A stretch of DNA of 64,000 nt. Source: JAPOUP01 sp026708635. Lineage in GTDB: Bacteria; Pseudomonadota; Alphaproteobacteria; Rhodobacterales; Rhodobacteraceae. Shown one piece after another: positions 36,138-44,351 of this stretch (position 1 is the first letter of the stretch; each line of letters opens with the position of its first letter). The notes below the pieces were generated by a model, which did no database searches, was not told the origin of the DNA, and was given only the letters and a program-made list of their open reading frames with translations. The stretch covers positions 3,472,001-3,536,000 of the forward strand of contig OZ241336.1 in assembly GCA_965200115.1 (NCBI GenBank), written 5' to 3'. The position numbers and the translations under genes were made by a program.

Positions 36138-37127
36138 ATGATGACACGACTTCTCGCCGCTCTGTCGGCAACCCTGATCGCGGGCGGCGCGCTGGCCGCC
36201 GACAAGGTGGTGTTCGCGACAAACTGGCTTGCCCAGGGCCCTCACGGCGGTTTCTACCAGGCGCTGGCCGACGGAACATATGCGGAGCACGGGCTGGACG
36301 TGGAAATCCAGATGGGCGGTCCGCAGATGAATAACCGCCCGCTTCTGGCCGCGGGCAAGATCGACTTCCTAATGACGGGTAATCTTCTTCTCTCGATCGA
36401 TAACGTTCGCAACGACATACCGACGATCGTCGTCGCTTCCTATTTCGAGAAGGATCCGCAGGTAGTCATCGCCCACAAAGGCCAGTATGAAGGCTTTGAG
36501 GATCTGGTGAACGCCCCGAAAATCCTGATCTCGAAAGACGGTCAGTTCAGTTTCTGGCAGTGGATGACCGCCGCGCATGGATTCAGGGATGAAAGCCTGC
36601 GCCCGTACGGCTACAATCTGGCCGAATTCCTGAATGACGAAAAGATGGTGCAGCAGGGCTATGCCGTGGCGGAGCCGATCTACGCCGCGGAGCAGGGTGC
36701 CGAGGTCGAGACTTTCGTGCTAGCCGATTACGGCTGGAACACCTATTCGACCACCATCGAGACCCGGACCGAACTGGTCGACAGCAATCCGGATCTCGTG
36801 CAGCGCTTCATCGACGCGTCCACGATAGGCTGGTACAACTATCTCTACGGCGACAATTCCGCCGGCAACGCGGCGATCATCGAGGCCAATCCGGACCAGA
36901 CGGCGGAAAAGCTCGCGGTCGAGGTTGAGCAGATGAAAGCGCTGGGAATCATTGACAGTGGATATCAGCTCGAGGTGGGGATCGGCGCGATCGATCTGCA
37001 GCGCGTGAAGGCGTTTCACGATCTTGCCGTCGAAACCGGTATCATTGAGGCCGGATCCGTCGATGTCGCGAAAGTGGCGACCGACCGGTTCGTCAACAAG
37101 ATGGTTGGGATGGATATCAAGCCCTAG
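36138..37127 (+). CDS. ABC transporter substrate-binding protein, NMT1/THI5-like
   Basis: A 329-residue periplasmic binding protein. Signal peptide of about 20 residues (cleavage after GALAA before DKVVFA), then the NMT1/THI5 pattern: ATNWLAQGPHGGFYQALADG, GLDVEIQMGGPQMN, LLAAGKIDFLMTGN. Proteins of this family bind thiamine-pyrimidine precursors, nitrate, sulfonates or other small ring or anionic compounds. The LAQGPHGGFYQA segment resembles pyrimidine binders more than sulfonate binders, which is an impression only. AAGGAG precedes ATG 36138. Located 33 bases after the oxidase gene. Confidence 0.88.
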   Translation: MMTRLLAALSATLIAGGALAADKVVFATNWLAQGPHGGFYQALADGTYAEHGLDVEIQMGGPQMNNRPLLAAGKIDFLMTGNLLLSIDNVRNDIPTIVVASYFEKDPQVVIAHKGQYEGFEDLVNAPKILISKDGQFSFWQWMTAAHGFRDESLRPYGYNLAEFLNDEKMVQQGYAVAEPIYAAEQGAEVETFVLADYGWNTYSTTIETRTELVDSNPDLVQRFIDASTIGWYNYLYGDNSAGNAAIIEANPDQTAEKLAVEVEQMKALGIIDSGYQLEVGIGAIDLQRVKAFHDLAVETGIIEAGSVDVAKVATDRFVNKMVGMDIKP

Positions 37128-37143
37128 AGGTTAAGGGCGGGCC

Positions 37144-37743
37144 GTGCGACTTCTTGTGGTTTTCTGCCATCCGAGCGGCAAGAGTTTCGGGGCCGCCCTG
37201 TTCGAGATGGCCTGCCGCACGCTTCGTGCGGCGGGCCACGACGTTCGGGCGCACGATCTTTACGGCGAGGGTTTCGAGCCGGTCATGGCCGAGTCGGAAT
37301 GGGACGGTTATCTGTCCAAGACCCAGCGCATAATCGACAGGCATCCGGAACATGTCGACGATCTTAAATGGGCCGAGGGACTTGTAGTGATCTACCCGAC
37401 CTGGTTCTACGGCCCTCCGGCGATGCTGAAGGGCTGGCTTGAAAGGGTATGGCTTCCCGGCGTCGCGTTTGAGGTCGCGGATGCCCGGCTGAAGCGTCCG
37501 AAGGGGAAACTCGGACATATCCGGCTTTTCTTTGGCGTCACCACGTCCGGTTCGCCTTGGTGGTGGCTTCGTCTGATACGCGATCCCGGACGCAGCCTTT
37601 GGACCAGGGGGCTGCGTCCGCTTTTCGCGCCCGACTGCAAGGTGATCTGGCGCCAGCTTCATGACATCAACAATTCAACCGAAACCCATCGTACAAGCTT
37701 TCTCGCGCGGGTTGAGAAAGCTTTGCGACGCATTCCGCTGTGA
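37144..37743 (+). CDS. NAD(P)H dehydrogenase (quinone)-family flavodoxin-fold protein
   Basis: A 199-residue protein of the KefF/MdaB/NQO family. FMN/FAD-binding features are LLVVFCHPSGKSFGAALFE at the N-terminus, and VVIYPTWFYGPPAMLKGWLE near residue 85. It should reduce quinones or azo/nitro-like groups with NAD(P)H. In the operon it could recycle electrons of the FAD-linked oxidase or reduce an intermediate directly. Starts with GTG 37144. The stop TGA overlaps the GTG that precedes the RidA gene. Confidence 0.85.
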   Translation: MRLLVVFCHPSGKSFGAALFEMACRTLRAAGHDVRAHDLYGEGFEPVMAESEWDGYLSKTQRIIDRHPEHVDDLKWAEGLVVIYPTWFYGPPAMLKGWLERVWLPGVAFEVADARLKRPKGKLGHIRLFFGVTTSGSPWWWLRLIRDPGRSLWTRGLRPLFAPDCKVIWRQLHDINNSTETHRTSFLARVEKALRRIPL

Positions 37744-37745
37744 AC

Positions 37746-38192
37746 ATGACAGCGGCTCCACTCGCGCGCTATTCCGCCTGGAAGAGGCGGGGTGACTTTA
37801 TTTTCCTGTCCGGTATCGTCGCCGCGGACCCGGGTTCAGGGACGATCGTGCGCGGTTTCGATGATTTGCCGGACGGCGTCGGTCGATCCATAGGACAGAC
37901 CGGAGAGTTCTCCGTCGATGCCAAAGACGGTCCGATCCTTTCGCAGACGTGGTTCGTTTTCGATCGAATCAGGGCGACGATGGAAGAGGCCGGTGGTGGA
38001 ATCGAGGACGTTTTCAAGCTGGTGCAGTATTTCAGGAACCTGTCCGATTTTCCGCGGTTCAACCAGGTGAGGCGGATGTTCTTTCCAGAGGATCCACCGG
38101 TCTCGACCGTGGTTGAGGTCTCGGAGATGATGCCCTGCGGCGATATCCTGGTGGAGGTCGAGGCGACAGCTTACTGTCCGGCCGGGCAATGA
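37746..38192 (+). CDS. RidA (YjgF/UK114) family protein
   Basis: A 148-residue RidA-like protein. RidA proteins hydrolyse reactive enamine/imine intermediates; RutC of the pyrimidine pathway is a member. The pattern FIFLSGIVAADPGSG, SQTWFVFDRIRATMEEAG, FKLVQYFRNLSDF and VVEVSEMMPCGDILVEVEAT is typical. The usual C-terminal substrate-binding Arg of the R(S/A)AV-type motif is not seen in its usual form, so it may belong to a divergent subgroup. Either GTG 37740 (overlapping the previous stop) or ATG 37746 is the start. Confidence 0.85.
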   Translation: MTAAPLARYSAWKRRGDFIFLSGIVAADPGSGTIVRGFDDLPDGVGRSIGQTGEFSVDAKDGPILSQTWFVFDRIRATMEEAGGGIEDVFKLVQYFRNLSDFPRFNQVRRMFFPEDPPVSTVVEVSEMMPCGDILVEVEATAYCPAGQ

Positions 38193-38881
38193 ATTCGCGT
38201 CCGGATTTCGCCCGGCGGCGTGAGGCGCTTTACGAAAGGATCCGTGAGGCCGCGATCGCGGAGTTCGCCGAGCACGGTCTGCGTGGCACGACGACTCAGG
38301 CGATCGCCGATCGCGCGGGCCTTACCAAGACCAAGCTTCACTACTACATCAGCGGCAAGGAAGAGCTGTATCAGGACGTCATCGACCAGATCATAGGGAT
38401 CTGGGCCGATCTCTTTGACGGGATCGCGGTTAGCCGGGATCCTGAAACCGTTCTGCGGGCATATATTGTCCGCAAGGTCCGTTTCTCGCTCGAACATCCC
38501 AACAAGGTCAAACTGTTCACGAACGAGGTTATGCGCGATGCCGGCATGTTACAGGATCATTGGCTCAGGTCGCGCGCGGACGTGCGGCGTTCGGCCTCGT
38601 TGATCGAAAGCTGGGTTGCCGAGGGAGTCGTTCGGCCCGTCGATCCGTTTCTCCTGCTATTCCATATCTGGGCGATGACCGAGTATTATGCCGTGATGGC
38701 CAAGCAGATAAGGTTCTTTCTTGATCTTGGGGAGTCGGATACGGTGAAAGCCGAGCATGTGGCCTCCGAGATCGCGGATATGGTTCTGAATGGTCTACTC
38801 GTGGCGGACGCTGACGATCGGCCCGCACCCCGGTTGAATGAATCCGGCGTGAGAGTGATGCGCGGGAAGACGTCCCGATAG
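38189..38881 (+). CDS. TetR-family regulator, RutR-like
   Basis: A 230-residue repressor. The N-terminal HTH is AAIAEFAEHGLRGTTTQAIA / RAGLTKTKLHYYISGKEELY; the C-terminal domain has the RutR pattern (RKVRFSLEHPNKVKLFTNEV, ESWVAEGVVRPVDPFLLLFH, IWAMTEYYAVMAKQIRFFLD). RutR of E. coli senses uracil/thymine and controls pyrimidine use, so this relative, last in the operon and overlapping the RidA gene by 4 bases, probably senses the pathway substrate or a product and autoregulates the operon through the inverted repeat at 28672-28700. Confidence 0.88.
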   Translation: MNSRPDFARRREALYERIREAAIAEFAEHGLRGTTTQAIADRAGLTKTKLHYYISGKEELYQDVIDQIIGIWADLFDGIAVSRDPETVLRAYIVRKVRFSLEHPNKVKLFTNEVMRDAGMLQDHWLRSRADVRRSASLIESWVAEGVVRPVDPFLLLFHIWAMTEYYAVMAKQIRFFLDLGESDTVKAEHVASEIADMVLNGLLVADADDRPAPRLNESGVRVMRGKTSR

Positions 38882-39340
38882 CCCTCCCGGCGGCCCGGAC
38901 GCGATAAAACATCCATGAAAGGAGAGGGGACGTGGCGCCGACGGGAACCGCGCATTCATGCACCCGGTACCGCTCGGAACATCCCGTGAAAGTGAGGGCG
39001 CGCCTGCCAGGCACCGCCTAGCGTCGAACCTATCCCTTCGGATCCTGCGGCGCGGCATGGCCAAGAGGAAGGAACAGGCGCATCATCGGATCGTTCGAAA
39101 GCGCCCCGCCGCCGGTCGGAGGAGTGGCGGGCGTAGAGCGCGGCGCGGAGGGAATGCCCGGGCCCGGCTCGCCGGGATGAAGGCCGGCTACGGCGCGGCG
39201 CTGCCGCTGGAACCTTCGTCAGGTGTTTCCAGAACCTTGGTTGGTCAAGTGTCGCCAGATTTTGCTGCACGGTGGTAGGGGAGGCGGCGCTCAGGTGGTT
39301 TCCCGCGCAGTGTCGCCGCGAGGCTCGCCACGAGGTCTTG
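38882..39340. other. No intact gene; contains a 34-bp repeat
   Basis: About 460 bases. Bases 39107-39140 are nearly identical to 44148-44181 (shared core tcggaggagtggcggg). On the minus strand this core reads RAALYARHSSDRR, like the start of a serine recombinase, but it does not continue. No other feature is visible. Confidence 0.45.
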
Positions 39341-39441
39341 ATATATCCGTCAATTTTGTTTGCTATTCAGTGAATATTGCATAAATCTTGAATATATTCT
39401 GGATATGCTAAATATGCTGCACAGCAAAATGGGTATGGACG
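39341..39441 (+). promoter_or_regulatory. AT-rich upstream region of the AbiE-like operon
   Basis: A 100-base stretch that is far richer in A+T than anything nearby (several aatat and tatat runs, for example ttgcataaatcttgaatata). It lies directly before the antitoxin-like gene and must hold its promoter. TTGCAT at 39379 with a loosely matching -10 around 39402-39411 is one possibility; no single pair is convincing. Confidence 0.4.
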
Positions 39442-39444
39442 GTG

Positions 39445-40539
39445 ATGTTTGGCTCGGACGTAATGGAAGGACAGCTGCTTGATGGATTTCTGGAAGCCCT
39501 GCGGGAGCTGCCCGATGCGCAGGCGGTGGTCAGTGGGGTCGAACAGCCGGGCGGCCCTTACAGAGGACATGGTGCCCGGGTTGACCTCCGGGTGGGCGGG
39601 AAGGCGGTCACCCTGCTGATTGAGATGAAGAAAGACGTGTATCCCCGTGACGTGCGGCAGGTACTTTGGCAGCTTCGGGACTTCGCATGGAGATGGCCGG
39701 ACCCCGGGAAACAACGAGAGGCGGCGTTCCTCCTGATCGCTCAATCGATTTCACCTGGGGCCAAGGAGCTGCTGAGGAACGAGCGGGTTGGTTACTACGA
39801 CAGCGGCGGTAGTCTGTTTCTGTCCGCCGGTAGTATCTACGCCTACGTGGACAAGCCGCCCCCGAAAAACCTGTCGCGCTCGATCCGATCCGTCTTTTCG
39901 GGTCGTCGTGCGCAAGTGCTGCATGCGGTCCTGCTGCGGAATCGCGAGTGGTTCGGAGTGAAGGACATCGCTAACCAGGCCCATGTATCGCCCGCGACGG
40001 CCTCGCAGGTGCTGAGGGAGTTGGAGAAATTCGAATGGGTGGTGTCGCGTGGGCAGGGACCGGGAAAGGAACGTCATCTGCAGGAGCCGGGTGCCTTGCT
40101 GGATGCATGGGTGAACCAGCAGGCGGTGATGCGACCGTTGTCGATGAGACGCTACTTCGTGCCGGTGGGGCACGGGGAAGGGCTGGTGGAGAAGTTCGCC
40201 GAGATCTGCGCCGCGAGCAAGGCCGAGTACGCGATTACCCACGAGGCGGCAGGTCAACGGTACGCGCCGTTTCTGTCAACTGTCTCCCAGGTGCGTTGCC
40301 GGCTGTTGGACGGACCGGCGGCAGATCGGGCCCTTGGCGCACTTGATGCTCGGTCCGTCGACCAGGGCGCGAACCTCGCGGTCATCGAGGTCAAGTCGCC
40401 GGGCGAATTGCTGTTTAGCGAATCCGTGAACGGGGTCTGGCTGGCGGGCGTCCTGCAGGTTTACCTCGACTTAATGCGCAGCGAGGGCCGCGCCAGGGAA
40501 ATGGCGAAGCACCTGCGCCAGGAGAGAATCGATTTTTGA
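39445..40539 (+). CDS. AbiEi-like antitoxin with wHTH and nuclease-like N-terminal segment
   Basis: A 364-residue protein resembling antitoxins of type IV AbiE systems. The N-terminal third has a restriction-nuclease-like pattern (HGARVDLRVGGKAVTLLIEM, then KKDVYPRDVRQVLWQLRDF: Asp and an ExK). The middle part is a winged helix (WFGVKDIANQAHVSPATASQ, VLRELEKFEWVV), and the C-terminus ends in NLAVIEVKSPGELLFSESVN. In AbiE the Ei protein represses the operon and neutralises the Eii nucleotidyltransferase. GTG 39442, ATG 39445 and ATG 39463 are possible starts. Its TGA overlaps the ATG of the next gene (TGATG). Confidence 0.7.
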   Translation: MFGSDVMEGQLLDGFLEALRELPDAQAVVSGVEQPGGPYRGHGARVDLRVGGKAVTLLIEMKKDVYPRDVRQVLWQLRDFAWRWPDPGKQREAAFLLIAQSISPGAKELLRNERVGYYDSGGSLFLSAGSIYAYVDKPPPKNLSRSIRSVFSGRRAQVLHAVLLRNREWFGVKDIANQAHVSPATASQVLRELEKFEWVVSRGQGPGKERHLQEPGALLDAWVNQQAVMRPLSMRRYFVPVGHGEGLVEKFAEICAASKAEYAITHEAAGQRYAPFLSTVSQVRCRLLDGPAADRALGALDARSVDQGANLAVIEVKSPGELLFSESVNGVWLAGVLQVYLDLMRSEGRAREMAKHLRQERIDF

Positions 40540-41453
40540 TGGCGAAGCCTGCGACCCTGGACGGTTACAGCGATCGGTACACGGTCGACTGCGAGCGTGT
40601 CCTCGTGACCCTGCTGCGCGGACTGGGCCCGTGGAAGGAGTCCGTTTTTCTGGTGGGCGGGCTGACTCCGAGATACTTGGTGGCGGCGCGACCGCCGGAA
40701 GTGCCGGCGCATGCCGGCACGCTCGACGTGGATATCGTCGTCGAGCTGCAGATCCTCGCCGACACCGCGGGCTATCGCACGCTCGAGGAAAATCTGCGAG
40801 CGATGAGCTTCGAGCGGTCGATCAATGAAAGAGGCCAGAGGCTTTCATGGCGGTGGCAGACCCGGACCGAAAACGGCGCGCTGATGGTGGTCGAGCTGCT
40901 CGCAGACGCGCCGGAGATTGCCGGTGGCAGGGTTGAGCCACTGCCCACGGAAGGGAACATCTCCGCGCTGAATATCCCACATTCGTCCATCGTCTTCGAT
41001 TTGCACAAAGTTGCGGAGATTCGTGCAGAGCTGCTTGGGGGAGCGGGAGTTGCCGTCGAAGAAGTGAAACACGCCGACCTGGTGAGCTTCACCTGCCTGA
41101 AGGCTTTTGCCTTCGATCAGCGTTTCGAGCCGAAGGACGCCCATGATCTGGTCTATTGCATTGCGCACGCGGATGAGAGTCTCGATGGCGCCGCACGGAT
41201 GTTTCGCGAGACCTTGGCGGGCAGGCACGGCGCAGTGGTCCGGGACTGCTTGGCGATTCTCCGCAATCGTTTCGCCGGAGACGACGCGGTCGAGGGGTAC
41301 CGGAAGGACGGTCCCGTGGCTGTGGCCCGGTTCGAACTGGGCGAGGGAGACGGGGTTGAGCAGCGCGAATCTCGGCTGTTGAGGCAGCGGGAGGTCAACG
41401 GCGTCATGGAGCAATTTCTGGGTCGGATCGCGTCGGAGGCGGCATGGCGATGA
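40539..41453 (+). CDS. AbiEii-like nucleotidyltransferase (putative toxin)
   Basis: A 304-residue protein with a nucleotidyltransferase-type active site: VFLVGGLTPRYLVAARPPEV then GTLDVDIVVELQ (Gly-Gly and Asp-x-Asp of the NTase fold, residues 30-70). Further segments are FDLHKVAEIRAELL and FEPKDAHDLVYCI, also typical of AbiEii/AbiGii-like proteins (KxxD.HDL). AbiEii-type toxins transfer nucleotides to tRNA or other targets during phage infection. It is translationally coupled to the AbiEi-like gene and overlaps a caspase-like gene by 4 bases. Confidence 0.72.
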   Translation: MAKPATLDGYSDRYTVDCERVLVTLLRGLGPWKESVFLVGGLTPRYLVAARPPEVPAHAGTLDVDIVVELQILADTAGYRTLEENLRAMSFERSINERGQRLSWRWQTRTENGALMVVELLADAPEIAGGRVEPLPTEGNISALNIPHSSIVFDLHKVAEIRAELLGGAGVAVEEVKHADLVSFTCLKAFAFDQRFEPKDAHDLVYCIAHADESLDGAARMFRETLAGRHGAVVRDCLAILRNRFAGDDAVEGYRKDGPVAVARFELGEGDGVEQRESRLLRQREVNGVMEQFLGRIASEAAWR

Positions 41454-41690
41454 AGGCGATATTTGTTGGGATCGATCGATATCTGGCTCCCGCAATTCCC
41501 GGGCTGGGCGGTGCCAGACGCGATACCTTGGCGCTCTGGGCGTTGTTCTCCGACACCATTGTGGGACTTGGCCGCACGGTGCCCGGTCGATGAGGAGGCG
41601 ACACACAGCGAAGTATCGGATGCTTTCCTCGGTGCGTTGGAAGGGGCGCAAAAGGATGATGTGATCGTCATCATTTACTCGTTGCGCGAT
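41450..41690 (+). pseudogene. Caspase-like (peptidase C14) protein, frameshifted and truncated
   Basis: ATG 41450 overlaps the stop of the nucleotidyltransferase gene. It reads MKAIFVGIDRYLAPAIPGLG, GARRDTLALWALFSDTI, the usual first strand and helix of C14 caspase-like proteins. The frame closes at TGA 41593, but from about 41580 another frame continues the family sequence as VDEEATHSEVSDAFLGALEG and DDVIVIIYS. The sequence then leaves the family right before the expected catalytic SGHG. So a frameshift and a deletion removed both catalytic residues. Context as third gene of an AbiE-like operon suggests a defence effector. Confidence 0.68.
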
Positions 41691-42180
41691 CAATGGACGG
41701 GCGACGGGTTTGGGGCGTCAAAAAAGAACTCGACAAGCGATTTCCCGACTGTGGGTTTCGGATGCCCGTCCGCTGATCCGGAACTGCCCCTTCGTCGGTG
41801 ACGTCGTTGAAGGGTTAGAGAGACCGGCAGCGCCACCCTCCACCGGTATTTTCCGGCTGGGCTGTATCAAGCGGCCCCAAACGATTGCGTTGACGGGATT
41901 CATCCGTGGCTGAATCTTGTGGGCTTTTTAGGCCCTTTGCCGGGATGGACTGTCGGCGACGGTTTGGGGCGGCGGCCTTGCCCCGCAACCCGGCCGACCG
42001 CGGCGCTTGGGGGCGTGCGGCGTTAACGACGCCGTTCCGGTGTGTGGAACCGGGTCCGCCCGTGATGGTTTCGCGGGGACGCTCCCGCGACTGTGGGGAA
42101 CGCCCGTCTGGCGGGGCATCGCTCGATTCAGGCAGGACCGGGGCCCCATCCGGATCCCCGGCGGGTCCGGCCCGCCCGGC
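41691..42180. other. No gene recognised (about 490 bases)
   Basis: A 68-codon plus-strand frame ending at 41913 (ISRLWVSDARPLIRNCPFVG ...) looks protein-like but has no start site and no recognised family; it may be the 3' end of another lost gene. The rest is GC-rich without features. Confidence 0.4.
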
Positions 42181-43287
42181 CTAGCCGCCGTCCGGAACCG
42201 TCCCGCCGGTCCCGGCGAAGGCCGCGTAGAGCCCGGGGGAATCCGCCAGGAGTTCAAGCAGCTCGTGGACGTACATCGCGTCGTCATGCCAGGCTCCCTC
42301 GCGCCACCCGTCCCGCCGCCGCCGCCGCCAGCCCCGTTCGTCCCGGCCCCGCACGAACCTCGACCACCGCTCGCCGGGCGCGGGGAGGTCCGCGTCGCCC
42401 CGGTAGCCCGACACCATGATGAACTCGTCGGGAAACCTCCACACCCGGTGGCGAACGCCGCCGGCGGTGACCTCGGTGAAGGCGTCCCTCACGGACGCGT
42501 CGAGCAGGCTCCGGAACACGCCCGCGCGCCCGAAGCACTCGACCTCCGGCGCGTCCGCGTCCAGGACCCGGAGCGCCTCGCGGAGGATCCGCCGCGGGAG
42601 CGCGTGGCGCCGCCCGTCACCGCCCACGGCCTCGGGCTCCGAGTTGCCGTATCCCTGGCACTCGGTGACCATCCGCTCCCCCGGCCCGCCATCCACGCGG
42701 AGCAGGGCGAACGGTCCGGAGGGCCCGTCCAGGGTCCAGAACTCCGCCTCCCGCTCCCGCAGGTCCCGCAGGTACCCCCTGCCCGCCGATCCCCCGACGC
42801 AGAGCGCCAGCCTGCGGCCCACCCTGGCGAGCTCCTCGGCGGAGACGACCCCGCGCAGGCGCACCTCCCCGACGCCCGCGATCGTCCCGCAGGCGTACTC
42901 CCGCCGCCGGCCCGCCGCGGCCGCGAGTTTCCGGCGCCTTCCCGCCTTCCGTCTCTCGCCGGCGAAGCGCCTCGCCCGCTCGACCGTGACCCCGAAGTCC
43001 CGGTCGTGCGACAGGGACTTCAGCAGCCCGCGGGCGCTGTCCGCCAGATCCCCCGTGGCGCCGGGGTCCGAGACCACGCGCCCGGCCGAGCGGACGTAAC
43101 CGAGCGTCCGCGTGACGGTCTTCCGGGCGTCGGGCCTCAGCCCGCGCCCGTCGCGGTTCGCGTCCCGTCCGCAGAACTCCGCCACGGCTCTCCGGAGGCG
43201 GTCGGGCATCCGCGCCGCCTGGGGGAGATCCGGCCACTCCCCGGCCACCCTCGCGAGCTCGCTCTCGATATCCCGGTGCAGTCTCAT
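42181..43287 (-). CDS. Hypothetical protein with PcfJ-like C-terminal region
   Basis: A 368-residue, very Arg-rich protein. The N-terminal half is helical (MRLHRDIESELARVAGEW ...). The middle reads LALCVGGSAGRGYLRDLRE and ERMVTECQGYGNSEP, which resembles the cysteine-containing core of PcfJ-like proteins known from conjugative or integrative elements; the resemblance is weak. It is preceded by a perfect AAGGAGG 5 bases before ATG 43287, which shows a real, well-translated gene. It stands alone and points away from the amber-interrupted ORF at 43424. Function unknown. Confidence 0.6.
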   Translation of the reverse strand: MRLHRDIESELARVAGEWPDLPQAARMPDRLRRAVAEFCGRDANRDGRGLRPDARKTVTRTLGYVRSAGRVVSDPGATGDLADSARGLLKSLSHDRDFGVTVERARRFAGERRKAGRRRKLAAAAGRRREYACGTIAGVGEVRLRGVVSAEELARVGRRLALCVGGSAGRGYLRDLREREAEFWTLDGPSGPFALLRVDGGPGERMVTECQGYGNSEPEAVGGDGRRHALPRRILREALRVLDADAPEVECFGRAGVFRSLLDASVRDAFTEVTAGGVRHRVWRFPDEFIMVSGYRGDADLPAPGERWSRFVRGRDERGWRRRRRDGWREGAWHDDAMYVHELLELLADSPGLYAAFAGTGGTVPDGG

Positions 43288-43423
43288 GTTTCCTCCTTTC
43301 CGTTTCTTTCCTCGTCCGGCGGTCTTTCCGTACCCCCGGTATCCGTGTCCGCGTTCGCATCCCGGCCGAGTTACGGGGTCCATCCGGGCTTGCGCGAATC
43401 CCATACGTTCATACTATGTTCTA

Positions 43424-43708
43424 ATGACGCCGCGCAAGGACTGGTTCGTGAACGTCGCGTTCGGAGGCACGTGGGCGGAGGAAATCCCGCGCGAGGAGGG
43501 CCTCATCTAGGCGCTCGACCGGATCGGGGCGGCGGCGGACGCGTGCGGGGACCGCGACGTCGATGGTGCCGGCCTGCATCGCGGGCCGGCCATGGTGGAA
43601 GCGTTCCTCGCCGCCCTGCGGATCGAAAGCCCGGACGCGCACCGCGCCGAGGCGACGAGGGTCGCCCGCCTGGACGGAGCGGGGCAATCGCCATTCACGA
43701 CACCGTGA
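43424..43708 (+). pseudogene. Small hypothetical ORF with an amber stop
   Basis: ATG 43424 opens MTPRKDWFVNVAFGGTWAEE and reaches TAG at 43508; the same frame continues with protein-like sequence (ALDRIGAAADACGDRDVDGA, MVEAFLAALRIESPDAHRAE) to TGA 43708. Without the amber codon it would be a 94-residue acidic protein. It is divergent from the PcfJ-like gene, with about 135 bases between their starts. No family is recognised. Confidence 0.45.
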
Positions 43709-44351
43709 TCGAACTGTCCGGGCATGCCGGTGCGGCTCCCGCCGGTGGAAAGCGGTGTGGAAAACCGGGATCCGGAGGCCCGGAATCCGTTCAAAAAGCC
43801 CGGATCCGGACTTGACGCGAAACATGGATGCTCGCCCGGCCTTCGCCGCCCGCCGTGTGCGCGTCTTCGCCGCAAGGTCCTTCAGGAACGGCGAGTTCGT
43901 CGTGCCCCGCGGCCCGTCACGCAGCTCGTTGATCTCGCCTTCGCTTGACTTGAGCGTGAGGACCGCCACGCCCGCGAAGCACAGATACTGGGGAGGGTCG
44001 CCACGTCGGCCCGGTACGGCTCGCCCGGTCGAGGGCCCCGGCGACGGCGATCCTCGGGATGGTGGGGTCCCTGTGGTGGTGGGCGCCCTTTCCTCGCGTT
44101 TGGCGCCCCCGCGGAGGACCAGGAACCGGCCCTCGGATTAAGCGGCTCGCCGCCGTTCGGAGGAGTGGCGGGTATGGAGCGCACGGCGAAACGTCATGAT
44201 CCCGGGTCTCCCATCGGCCGTGCGCCTCACTCTCCGGCGCACTGTCGTTCCCGTCTCTCCGCATCGCCTCCGTCTTCCCGGATTCTATGACCCCGGAGAT
44301 CTGAACCCGCGGATAGGAGGTGCCTGGAGGATGATCGAAAAAATTTGGCGG
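43709..44351. other. No intact gene; contains the second 34-bp repeat
   Basis: About 640 bases. A minus-strand frame (VAVLTLKSSEGEINELRDGP, start near 43969) looks coding-like for about 70 codons but has no ribosome site or family match. Bases 44148-44181 repeat 39107-39140. Probably IS or gene debris. Confidence 0.4.

Noticed and set aside
28732..38881. Canonical Rut pyrimidine operon
   Set aside because: RutR-like and RidA/RutC-like proteins are present, but RutA, RutB, RutD, RutE/F and RutG are not; the enzymes are of other families.
39060..39270. Possible serine recombinase N-terminus on the minus strand (RAALYARHSSDRR)
   Set aside because: Only about 13 residues agree and the frame does not continue; the DNA is shared with 44148-44181, so it is treated as a repeat.
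41960..42120. Possible cobalamin-riboswitch-like segment
   Set aside because: Some G-rich bases recall a B12 box, but no conserved core or helices could be drawn and no matching gene follows.
42007..43815. Plus-strand open frame of 602 codons
   Set aside because: Opposite the PcfJ-like gene that has a perfect ribosome site; the plus frame is Pro/Arg-rich and has no features.
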